DNA of 43,798 nt from Prorocentrum cordatum (lineage: Eukaryota > Sar > Dinophyceae > Prorocentrales > Prorocentraceae). Location: assembly GCA_963575745.1 (NCBI GenBank), contig CAUYUJ010014208.1, positions 257,501 through 301,298 of the forward strand. The letters are read 5' to 3'. Positions 30,761 through 42,075 of this stretch are shown piece by piece; position 1 is the stretch's first letter; each line of letters begins with the position of its first letter. The notes beneath the pieces were generated by a model. The model did not search any database and was not told where the DNA came from. It saw nothing but the letters and a program-made list of their open reading frames with translations. The translations under genes were made by a program, and so were the position numbers.

Positions 30761-30846
30761 AAGCAGTAGTAGTCCGTGCGCAGTAGTAGTAGTAGTGAGC
30801 CAGTAGTAGCGTGAGTTAGTAGTAGTAGTAGTAGTTGTAGTAGTTT

Positions 30847-30879
<33 letters not shown>

Positions 30880-30944
30880 GAGTAGTAGTAATAGTAGTCG
30901 TCGTCGTCGTAGTCGTAGTCGTGGTCGTAGCCGTGGTAGTCGTG

Positions 30945-30996
<52 letters not shown>

Positions 30997-31059
30997 TAGT
31001 AGTAGTAGTAGTAGTAGTCGTGGAAATATGATTGTTGGCAGAAATCGTAGTACAGTTGC

Positions 31060-31106
<47 letters not shown>

Positions 31107-31154
31107 TAATGGTAATAGTGGCAGTAGTCGTAGTAGTAGTAGTAGTAGTAGTAA

Positions 31155-31187
<33 letters not shown>

Positions 31188-31396
31188 GAGTAGGAGAAAT
31201 ATTAGAAGTATGAGTAGTAATAGTAGTAGCAGTAGTAGTAATCGTAGTAGTAGTAGTAGCAGTAGTAGTTGTTGTTGTTGTTGTATGAGTAGTAGTAGTA
31301 GTAGTAGTAATAATAGTAATAGTAGCAGCAGCCTGTGGCAGCAGCAGTAGTAGCAGTGGTAGTAGTCGTAGTAGCAGCAGCAGTAGTAGTAGTAGT

Positions 31397-31436
<40 letters not shown>

Positions 31437-31530
31437 ATAGTAGTAGTAGTAGTAATAGTAGTAGTAGTAGTAGTAGTCGTAGTAGTAGTAGTGGAGGTGT
31501 AGTAGTTAGTAGTAGTAGTAGTAGTAGTGG
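30618..31530. repeat. (AGT)n satellite, ~910 bp
   Basis: AGT/TAG triplets with CGT, CAG and GGT variants. Reverse-strand frames read poly-Tyr/Thr/Leu. Confidence 0.96.
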
Positions 31531-31699
31531 AGGGCGCGGGGGCGGTGGAGGAGGAATGCCTCATCCCCCAATTCGTCACCTCTTTTCGCCGCGCCCTCTC
31601 CGCCCCCCCCCCCCCTTCCGCCCCTGCCAGCCGGCCAGGGCGCGGTGGTCTCCTGAGCGGCGGCGTCGTTCTCGAGACCCCCGTTTCCGCTGCAGCGGG

Positions 31700-31900
31700 A
31701 AAACGGGAGAGCAGGAGAAGGAGGAGAAGAAGGAAGAGGAGGATGAGGAGGAGGAAGAGGAGGAAAAGGAGGAGGAAGAGGAACAGGAGGAGGAAGAGAC
31801 GGAGGAGTAGAAGGAGGAGGAAGAGGAACAGGAGGAGGACGTGCACGACAAGGAGTTTGGAGGACTCACGTTTGGGGGGGAGGAGGAGGAGGAGGAGGGG
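31700..31900. repeat. (GAG)n polypurine tract
   Basis: GAG/GGA/GAA triplets, interrupted near 31840-31875. Confidence 0.85.
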
Positions 31901-31997
31901 GCGACGAATTGTGCGTGGCCAATTACAAAGATCACGTGCACGAATTGCGTGCCACACACAATTCGTTGGTTTAATAAACCAGCGGTTGGGCCGAGGC

Positions 31998-32060
31998 CGT
32001 GCAGTAGCTGAATCAAATGTCGGTTTGGCCCCAACCGACATTTTATTCAGCTATTGCACG
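31998..32060. repeat. Near-perfect palindrome, 31-bp arms with almost no loop
   Basis: The left arm begins CGTGCAGTAGCTGAATCAAA and goes on TGTCGGTTTGG. The right arm is its reverse complement with about three or four mismatches and meets it directly at GGCCCC. Capable of cruciform or RNA hairpin. ACCAGC words outside the arms add weak outer pairing. It lies about 480 bp before the split gene. Confidence 0.92.
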
Positions 32061-32535
32061 AGTTGGTGATCAAGCTGGTCTACGTGACGATGCGGGTCCT
32101 ATTTATGTTTTTGCAATCGTGCCACAACGTACGTATGCCAATGTGGATATATGGACCATGTGGTTGCGATGGGGTTCAAGGCTGAACGAAGCTGTTCATT
32201 GTTGAACGCAGCGGGGTTCAAGGTTGAAAGCGGCCGCAGGCGGGAGTTCAAGGTGAGTTTGAATCCCGTCGCCCGACCAGCTCGCTGGAATAAGCGTCAC
32301 GTTCGAGTCGGGAAGGGTTTCTATATTTATCGGTGTGAATTCATGTCGAGTCTCGCGATGGTCACGAAAGCCCGCTGCTCCTGCGTGTAGTTCAGGTCGC
32401 CCCCGTGCCCTGGCGCCCCCGTGCCCTGGCGCGAAGCGCATGGGATCAGTGTCGCAGCCTTTTGAAGGATCGAAGCGTTCCCTGGGCCAGGTGGGGGAGC
32501 TTGGGCCTCGGAGCGGCCGTGGGTCTAGTCTTGCG
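32061..32535. other. Upstream region of the split gene
   Basis: Contains three GGTTCAAGG-type words near 32173, 32214 and 32248, two of them near GTTGAACGCAG or GTTGAAAGCGG. A TTTGAATCCCG word lies at 32258. The frame of exon 1 is open back to 32335, with a further ATG at 32440. Confidence 0.4.
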
Positions 32536-32948
32536 ATGGCGTCGCCCGATAGCATGTTCTTGATGGTTGAAGACGAATGTGGCGATGACCTGCCCCTCGC
32601 TTCGCCGACCCTTTCGGTCGCCGACGGCCCAGCAAGCGGTGGAGGCCGCGACGCCCGCGGTCGGTCCCGCGATCGGTCGGAGCGGAACCCGCCATCGCCC
32701 CAGCATCGGCCGCCGTCGCCGAAGAAGCGGGGGGCGTCGCCCAAGCGGCGGTCCAAGCCGTGCAGTTTCCCTGGCTGTGAGAAGGTCAGCCTCGACAGGG
32801 AGCGTTTCTGCAGGCCGCGCACGTCCTCCATCAAGGCGGCGTGGGAGGACGCCAAGCGCCAGGGCGCGAAGTCGCTGGGCGAGTTCCAGGAGCTGAGGAA
32901 GAAGGGCGGGGACAAGTGGATTGCCTACCTCAAGTCTTACATCGCCAC
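32536..32948 (+). CDS. Exon 1 of the split gene
   Basis: Starts at GCGATGGCG (MASPDSMFLMVEDECGDDLP). Contains an Arg/Ser/Pro-rich linker, then RRSKPCSFPGCEKVSLDRER followed by FC, and KSLGEFQELRKKGGDKWIAY ending LKSYIA. Donor AC|GTGCAC, phase 2. An earlier ATG at 32440 is possible. Confidence 0.75.
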
Positions 32949-35806
32949 GTGCACGGCCCGACGGGGTGGTGTCATCCATTGGGGGGTTCTCTGTGTGGCG
33001 CTACATAAGTTCTTGCATGTTCTGTTTGCTCGCGGCATCGTTGCGATGAGATGGCTCCCATCTGGTCTTCTCAGCTTTGCCTCCCCAGGCCCCAGGCCCC
33101 AGGGGGGTGGCCAGCGGGGGCGATGATGGCGGCTGCGTGGGAGGAGGGGGGGGGGGTACGCGGGCGGGGCGGAGGAGGCGGCGGCGGGTCCAAGAGGGAA
33201 CGACGTAATAAGGATGATAAGGAGGCGGAAGGAGCCACGAGAGGAAGGGGCGGAAGGCCTGTGTCCCCCTTGCCTTGCATTGTCCCCCTCCTGCCCGCCG
33301 TCGGGGAGGGGAGGCCAGAGGTCGCGGCCTTTGTCGTGGCAGCTTCGACGTGTGCAGATTCAGCCGCGTCTACGAGAAGATGCAGGTGGGCGGGGACGCG
33401 GGTGCCATTGCATGCATGCGTGTGCATGTGCATGGAGGTGCCCAGCTACAGGTCTGTACGCGCTTGCATACGCATGTGCAATCCACCCATCTAGTCTAGC
33501 GTATAGACATGCGTGTATGCATGTTAGTGTGTGCAGGTGTACGCGTGTATGTAGGTATGTGTGTATGCATGTATCTATGTACGTCCGTACGTACGTATGT
33601 ATATGGTTGTTTATGTTTGTATGTATATGTATAGTGATGTCCGTACGTACGTACGTACGTACGTATGTGCGTACGTATGTATGTATGTGTGTATGTGTGT
33701 ATGTATATATTTGTATGCATGTATGTATGTATGTATGGTTGTTTGTATATATGTATGTATGCATGTATGTATGTATGTATGGATGTATATGTATATGTGC
33801 GATTGTGTGTGTATGCATGCTTGTATGTATGTATATGTATGTATACGTGTACGTACGCATGCGTATACTATGCTTACCTGCATTGTTGTATGCGACTAAT
33901 TATGGATACATGTGTGCATACATGCATATAATAATATGTATGTGTATGCATGCATGCATATATGCATGCATAGATGCATGTAAGTAAGTATGTGTATGTC
34001 CATGCTTTGTATGCGTGCATGCATATATGTAGGCATGTCTACATATGTAGGCACGTAGGCGTGTATGTCGGTATGTGCGCGCATGTGGGGATGCATGTAT
34101 GAACGCAGGGGGTCACGAGTGGGTGTATGCACATCGGGGCAACAATGCGTGGGGAGGTCAGCCAGCGCGGCCAGAAGGGCATCTACATGCACCAGTTCAA
34201 ATTCTTGAAATATCAGATGGAGGAGTTCGGCATCACCCGCGATGAGGCTCGCGATTGCAGTTGCTGCCGTCGTCGGCCGCACCGCCCCTGTGGTTGTCGT
34301 CATTGCCCGCTCCTGCCCCATGGTCCTCCCCCTCGCCCCTCGCCGAGCTCATCGCCCACCCCCTCTGAAGGGGGCGACATCCTGATCGTCCTTCTCCCCC
34401 TCTTCCGCCCCCCCCCCCTCCCCCTCCTTCCCTCCTCCTCCGCCCCCGCCGCCCTCTCCTCATCGCAGTGCTTGCGGCAGAGTTCCCGATGACATTATGC
34501 GCAGGTTCCGCCCCGAGTCTCCGCCACCCACCTCCCCCGTCGGAAGTGGGACTTCCCCGCGGTCGCCTGCCCGTCCCTGGCGCCGAGGGGCGGTCGGACG
34601 GTCGCCCGTCGTTGCCTGGTGCCGCTCCTTGCTCGGGCTGCTCGGGGGATCTAGAACGACATCCCCCCCTCCTCCTTCTCTTCGGATTCGGATTGCTGAT
34701 GACGATGAGCCCTCTGCAGCAACCTCAGAATCATAATCAGCAGCAGCAGCAACCTGAGGTTGCTGCTGCTGATGATGATGGTTGTTGCAGAGGGTTCATC
34801 GGCCGCAGGCCCTCGGGAGGTGGACCCGCGATACAGCGCCAGGCTCGGACAAGGAGACGGATTTCAACGGCCCTGATGGGTCCATTCGTGTGCTCGTGGC
34901 GGTGGAGGACTTCGTGTGTTGGTACGACCAGTCGCGGGTGGGCAACAAGCTCGAGTGCGCAGATAAGGACGTGCGCAACCCGAAGGAGGCCGACCTGCTG
35001 AGGTACGAGGCCGAGCTCGACGACACGGACGCGTGGGAGAGCGACCTCATGAAGGCCACGACGGGCGGCCTCAGCTCGAGGGCGGCGGTCGGCGCCAGCA
35101 CCTTCTTGCAGAGTAGGCGGAGGCCTCCGAGCGAGATGGGCGATGGCGACGGCGAGAGGAGCAGGTCTCGGAGCCTTGGGCAGCCCACTGAGCGCGCAAC
35201 GCCCGCGGGAGGCAAGCGCGCCAAGGCAGGCGGCGGCGAGAGCGGCAGGAAGCGCGGCCAGGAGGACGACGACTGGAAGAGCAAGTCTGGCACTGGCACT
35301 GGCTCGAAGCGCACGAGGCAGGACGATGTCATGATTTCTGATGATTCCGACGTGGGCGATGGATCCCTCGGCTCGGATTGCAGCGACAACGACTGCCGCA
35401 AGGGTGCTGCCAGGTCCCGTCGGAAAGGCGGCAAGAGTTTCTCGGACGAGGCCGCCCAGATCGTTGCGAAGTTCCAGAGGAAGTTGACCAAATACACGAC
35501 GGACTGGGAAAGCCTCAGCGAGCAGGCCGGCCGCGTCCTCACGGAAGCGGAGCCCGAGATTACCACGTCGTCCATCGCCATGTTGGTCAACAACGTGGTG
35601 AGCAAGGGCTGCGTGAACCAGGCAGTCTTCCACGGCGAGGCTGAGGACGGCCCCTGGCCATCCTTGGGCGAGGTCATGGGCGCGGTGTCCGACAAGCAGG
35701 TGGTCGCACTTGCAATCGGGCGCGTCGGCAGGGGCGAGCCTGTGAAGGACGTCAGGGGGTGGGTGTTGTACGCGCATGTACATCTACTACTACTACTACT
35801 ACCACG

Positions 35807-35847
<41 letters not shown>

Positions 35848-35904
35848 GACTACGACTACGGCTACTACTACCTACGTTTACTTTTTCTACTACTACTACT
35901 ACTG

Positions 35905-35987
<83 letters not shown>

Positions 35988-36272
35988 GCTGCTACTTCTA
36001 CTACTACCGCTCCTACTATTATCACTACTGCGACCTCGGCCACTGGTAATACGACTAGTACTAATAATTACCTGGCTACTATCACTACCACTACTACTTC
36101 TACCGTTACTACTGCGATTACGACTAGTATTACTACTACTACACATAATTATACTGCTCATACGACTACTACTACTACCACTACTACTACTACTCTACTA
36201 CCACTACTACCACTACTACCACTACTACCACTACTACCACTACTACTACTACCACTACTACTACCACCACTG

Positions 36273-36327
<55 letters not shown>

Positions 36328-39300
36328 GGCTACGGTTGCTGCTGCTGCTACTACTACTACTACTACTACGACTACTACGTGGTAGCTGTTATTACTAATG
36401 CATCTCCCCTCCTCCTCCAACCACTGCTACTACCAGAACTACGGCTGCTGCGTGCCCCACCCCCTGCCTCCCCCTTCGCACTCACCATCCTGCATTGCCT
36501 CGTCCTCCGTCACCTCCTGCTCCCTCGCGCCCCCGTCCCCATGCCCCATGCCCGAATCTCCATCGCCTCCCCCCTCCTCCCCCCGTGCCGCGGGGCAGGG
36601 AGGATCGCGTCACCCCGAAGTCCTTGGTGCAGTACTTCCTGTGGTGCAAAGACTACAAGAAGCGCAACCTCCCAACGGGCCACGCCTCCATGCGGTCGGT
36701 GGAGGCCATACAGGTGCAGCTGAGCGAGATGGCGTGTGCGGTCTGCGTTTCTTGTGCTGCTTCTCTGTTGCCGCCCGCTCGTCTGTCACCTCCGCCAATC
36801 CCCCACTTGCCCCTCGACCCCGCGCCCCATGTGGCTTCTCGGCCCCACCAGCACCGCTCCCCTAGACCCCTCGACCCCGCGCAACTGGGCCGACCGACGG
36901 GGGGCGGGGTCGGCGGTGCCCAGGGGCCGAGGGGCCGACGGGGTCAACGGGTCGAGGGAACGATTGTCGATGTGCGTCGATGGTCGAGGCGCGGGGGTTG
37001 CAAGGTTCGAGGGCTGATGGCGAGGCGTGGAGGCTACAATGTTCGAGGGCTGTTGGGGTCCAGGGAGGATCCAGTGGCCCATCCTTTCGCTGCCCTCCTC
37101 CTCCTTCTGTTTCGTGTGTTGTATTGTTTTGGATTGTATTGTCGGGGCCTTAAAGGCAGCATTATGTTTCGTGTGCTATCATTCTCTCGCTTCGTCTGCT
37201 GCCTCGTCTCTCCTCCTCCGCCTCCTCCTCCTCCTCATCATCATCATCATCTCCTCCTCTGGTTCGCATGCTCCTCTTCTCCTCCTCTCGCTACGTCTGC
37301 TCCCCTCATCTCTCCTCCCCGCCTCCCCTCGCCGTTCTTCCTCAACCTTTCTCCCCCTCGCCTAGTTTTCTCTCCCGTCCGTGTCGCTGTACTTGGCGGC
37401 TCAAGCGCAATGGCAGCCGCGTGGCACGCCCTATTGCGCCTTCCCGCGGCCCCACCTGGGCTCCCGCGCCCCGATGTGTTGCCATTCGCGCCTGGGCTAG
37501 TTCCTTGCGCCGCGGAGGCTCGTCCGTGGTGGGCCCCCCGCGCCGTTGTTGTCGAGGGCGCGGGTGAGCTCCCCCCCTTTTGGTTCCTCCCCGCCGCGGC
37601 CGACGCCGCGGCGGGGAGGTACCGCCCGCCACATTGGTGGAAGTGGTTCCGTGTCAAGCTCGGCGGCAAGGAGGGGCCGCGGGCGCAGGGCCCATGGTGC
37701 CGCGAGGACCTCCCCGCGGCAGGTTGCGCGGACCAGCGGCGCCGCGCGCGGTGCAAGCACTTGCTCCTCGTCTGGGTGGACCTCGACGGCACGTGCCCCG
37801 CTCGCCGAAACGCGCCCCTCACACCCCTAGGATCCCCAAGGGTAGAGTCCCGATTGTTGCAAGTTTGTGCGAGCGCTTTCGCGCGCGCGTAGAGGTACCA
37901 CCAGACGTGGTACACCGTGGAGTTGCAGGGGGAGCCCCTCATCATGGCCCCTGCGCGTTGAAAGACCAACATTTCCGCTTGGTTTCCAACTCCCCCCTCC
38001 CCCCTCCTCCGAGCCCTCATCGACGTCGTCCTCATCTCCCTCCTCGCCCGTTCCCGCCCTCCCTGCCCTTCCTCAGTTTCCGCCGACTCCTCCTTTCCCG
38101 CTTCCCCCTCCTCTTCCTCCTCCTCCTCCTCATCCTCCTCCTCTTCCTCCTCCCCCCCCTCCTCCGCCTCCTCCCTCCCCTCCTCCTCCTCCGAGCCCTC
38201 CTGGCGCTGGCCACGAACGCTTGCCAACTTGCCACCTATCTCGGTATCCAGGCAGAAGGACGTTACCAAGCTAGAGAAGGTCATCGCCAGGCATGATGAC
38301 GCGCTCTCCGAGGGCGTCAAGGGCTTCAAGACCATGCTTTCGTCCTTGACGAAGGCCGTGGGCACGGAGAGGTCGGGGCGCGCTGCCAGGGAGCAGAAGA
38401 AGAAGAAGGACGGCGAGGCGAAGCTCAAGACCTTCGTCAAGGATCTCCATCGGCGGGCCGCCAAGGCCGACATGAAGGCGCCCCTCGGCCACGACTTCTT
38501 CAGCGCCACCTTCTCGTGCTCCCTGAAGGTCACGGGGAAGCCTTTCTCGCAGGCAGGCGACGGCGTTGAAGCGGGCGTGCCTTTCTTCGTGAAGGACGTC
38601 CTTTTCCCGTCCGCCCTACATTGTGTGCTGGATGGGACTCGCGTCTTGACCTGCCCGCCCTGCGGCTTCCCTGAAAACCCATGGTCTGGGTATACACAGT
38701 TGCAAAAAGTGTATACTGTTGTAGGGCTTGTACATACCTGGTATATTCATACGTAAGTGTGCTCCCCGTGTGCACGCATATGCATATTTGTATGAATGAC
38801 TGTAGGTGTGTGTACATATAAACATGTATACCCGTATACATATATATATATATATATGTATACATTCGTAACGTGCACGGGCGTACGCACGCACGCATAC
38901 GCTCGCGCGGCCAGTCCGACCAGCACCACGTCGCCTGGGTGTCGGGGAGCGTCCTTGGCACATGGCAGGTGCCCATCGCCGTTGTCCCATTGCGGGGGGC
39001 GGAGCAAGTATTCGACATCGGCGTAGCTCTCGCACTCTCCCCCCCCCCTCCCCTCGCCCCTGCACCTCCTCCTCCACCTCTCTCCCCCTCCCATCCCACC
39101 GCGCCCCCCCCCCTCCTCCCCCCCCCGTCCGAGCGCAGGACGCGGGCGAGATCCTCGCGTCGGTCGCCGAGAAGGGCACGGCTGGCCTCCTGGGGCATTG
39201 GCGTTCGAAGTCCCTCGGCGGCGGCAGGAAGCAGGCGCCCGTGCCGTCCCAGGAGGCGCCCGCGTTCCTGAAGTTGGCCGAGCCGTTCGCTGGATGGCAT

Positions 39301-41970
39301 GCAGATTGGAAGACTGGTGCTTTTTGTTTGTTGCAATAGTTGCCGCATGTCACCATCCCACCCACCGCTCCCCGCCCTTCCCCCTTCCCTTCGCCGTCCC
39401 GCTCCCGACGTTCCGCCTCCCCACCCTTCCCCGTCTATCCCGTCCACCCCTCCCTCCTCCGTCGCCCCGTTTCCACCTCCGCACCCTTGCCCCGCGTCCA
39501 GTCTTCTCTTGACTCCTAGCCCCGCGGACGCGTTCCTCCCGCCCGCGCCTGGCCTTCTCGTGTCAACTCACTCTCGCACCACCCTGCCCGCCCCCTGGCC
39601 CTCGTCGTTTCCCAGCCCCTTCCCATTCCCCCTTCGCGCCTCGCGCGCAACACTGGCGGCCATCCCGTAGCCCCGTCTTGTCGGAGTTTGGCGCCCCCCA
39701 CCAGCCTCTCGCACCCTTCGCGCGCCTCACCGCCCGCGCGCAGCCGCTCGGAGGTGCGCACGCCACATTGCAGGCCTTCTGCGACAAGGTGTTTTTGACG
39801 TACGCCAGCGCTGGCAGCACCCACGCGTCGGTGGAGCCCGTCATGCTGCCGACGCTGCGCTACCTCTCCGCAGGCTCCAGGAAGCTCGTGACGATGAGGC
39901 TGGAGGACTTCTGCGCGGCATGCTCTAACCTATGCCTCCGTTTCGTCTTCTCTGACGTTCTCACCTTCTCCCCCCCTCCTCGTCCTCATGATCCACCGCT
40001 TCCGCCTCGTGTTCCTCCCCCCCACCACCTCATCTGAAGTGCCCGTTCTGCATCCTGGTCGTCGTGTAAGAAACTGTGCCAGCATACCCATGTTGACAGC
40101 AGTAGTGCCCTATACCGTGCAACCTCATGTAGCCTCCCTCGTGGGCCCCTGCGCTGTCCGCCGTCCACCCCCTCGTCCTCCTCCTCTTCCTTCCCATCTC
40201 CGCCTCTCCCTCGTCCCCCCCCCCATTCCTCCTGCCCATGTGCCTCGCCCCATGTTCCCTCTACCCTCGTCCCCTCGCCGCCCTCCCTCCCCCCCCCGCG
40301 CCGCCGCTGCCAGGACTTCTCGAACTTCGTGCTGAAGTACGGCGGGGGCGACGGCCAGGTGGCGGACTATAACAAGATCATCGTCCTCTTCAAGTTTCTC
40401 GGGGCTGGCATGGAGATCCCCGCGGACGTCCCCATCTACACGTTCGAGCAGGGCCCCCAGACGGCGGGGCAAGGGCTCTCTACAGGGGCGCTCGGGAGGC
40501 GAGGTAAGGGTGAAGGATTTGTGAGGCCTGAGTGCGGTGAATCCTGCGCTGCAGTCGTGATGCGGCTGTACTTGGCATCGTGTTTTCACTCGGTGTCGCA
40601 TTGGGCTTCGGGCCCATTGGCGCCCTTCCTGGATATTTGATTCTGACTGGCGAGGGGGCCGAAGGGGGTCGGATGATTAAAGGGATGGTGAGGGGGTTGG
40701 AGGGGGGATGAGGGATGAGGGTGATTGGCGAGGGCCTCAGGGCGATGAGGTGATGAGGGAGGGGTCGGAGCCTGCCAGGGGGATTAAGGTCTCGAGTGCC
40801 TCGTGGGACTCTAAACTGTTGCCCTGTCAACGCGTCCTGCTGGATGCACGGCTTGTGCGGCGTGGTGGTGGTGTCGTGTGGGAGGGCATGTCAGTGCGAG
40901 TTTAGGCGGGCAGCGTGAGCGGGGCTCGGGAGATGTTGTACATCCCGCCTGGCTTCGTGGTGGCCGACAAGGTGTCGCAGACGTGCTGGGGCGTGAGGAC
41001 CGCGGCTGCCCCTCAGTCGTGGCTGTCGTGCACATCCCCGTCGGTGCCCTGCCCCCCCCCCCAAGGCATGCAGTCAACTATGATAGTAAGTATAGGGCAA
41101 CTTTCCAACGTCACCCTTACATCCTTGCCCCTTCGGTATTCGGCGCCCTTCGGCATTATGCTGCGCTCCGCGCGGAAAACGTCCACATGGCGTTCCAAGG
41201 CCCGTGCACCCTTCCCGCGCAGCCTTAATGTCCTGGTCGAGCGCACGCCGTTGAACCTGCCAGGGCCTCCCAGACACTGGAACGCAAGCGGGGCATCGCT
41301 GCAGTTGCGCCCCTTTTGTGTTCAAGTGCTTGGGCGCCCCTGTTGGGCCCCGAACTCTCGGCGCCCCAAGGGCTGCCCGCTCTTCGGCATGGCCGCCCCC
41401 CCCCCCCTATCTTGTCTCACGCGTGCGCTCGAGGATCTCTGTCGGCAATTTGAAGGAGGGGACGGCGTTGTCGCACGGCGTGTCGGCGCTCGCGAGCTAT
41501 GCAAGGATGACGAATGTTCCGATGCAGGGCGAATGTTTGATATTTTGCGGCAGCCCCGAGGATTGCAGCGGCCCCAGGGCCTCTCGGGGGGGTTCGTGGG
41601 AGATGCGCGTTCGTCACCGTTGCATTGGAACGCCCCCGTAGGTTCCCGACAAGGCCATGGTCGACATGCTGGTGCAAGCCTGGAAGGCCGCAGATGCCAA
41701 GGTCACGATCACCCCTGTCGCCGCCCCCGCGGCGGCGCTGACGGACGGGGAGGCCGCCCGGGAGGAGGGCGCCGCGAAGGTAGCTGCCGAGGATGCGGAG
41801 GCCGCCGCGAAGGCAGACGTCGAGAGCGCGGCCGCTGAGAAGGCCCAGGATGAGGAGGAAAAAAGAAAAAAAAAAAAAAAAGAAAAAAAAAAAAAAAACA
41901 AAAAAAAAAAAAAAAGAAAAAAAAAAAAGCAAAAAAAAAAAAAAAAAAAAATAAAAAAAAAAAAAAAAAG

Positions 41971-42006
<36 letters not shown>

Positions 42007-42021
42007 AAAAAAAAAAAAAAA

Positions 42022-42075
<54 letters not shown>

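Larger units (their letters stand above)
39020..40313. repeat. Polypyrimidine tracts of introns 6-8
   Basis: C/T-rich stretches lie at 39025-39130, 39345-39660 and 39960-40310. Each ends at or shortly before an exon acceptor. Confidence 0.8.

Noticed and set aside
31202-32041. 279-codon minus frame across the AGT satellite
   Set aside because: Poly-Thr/Tyr/Leu from the satellite with a short GC-rich lead; no conserved feature.
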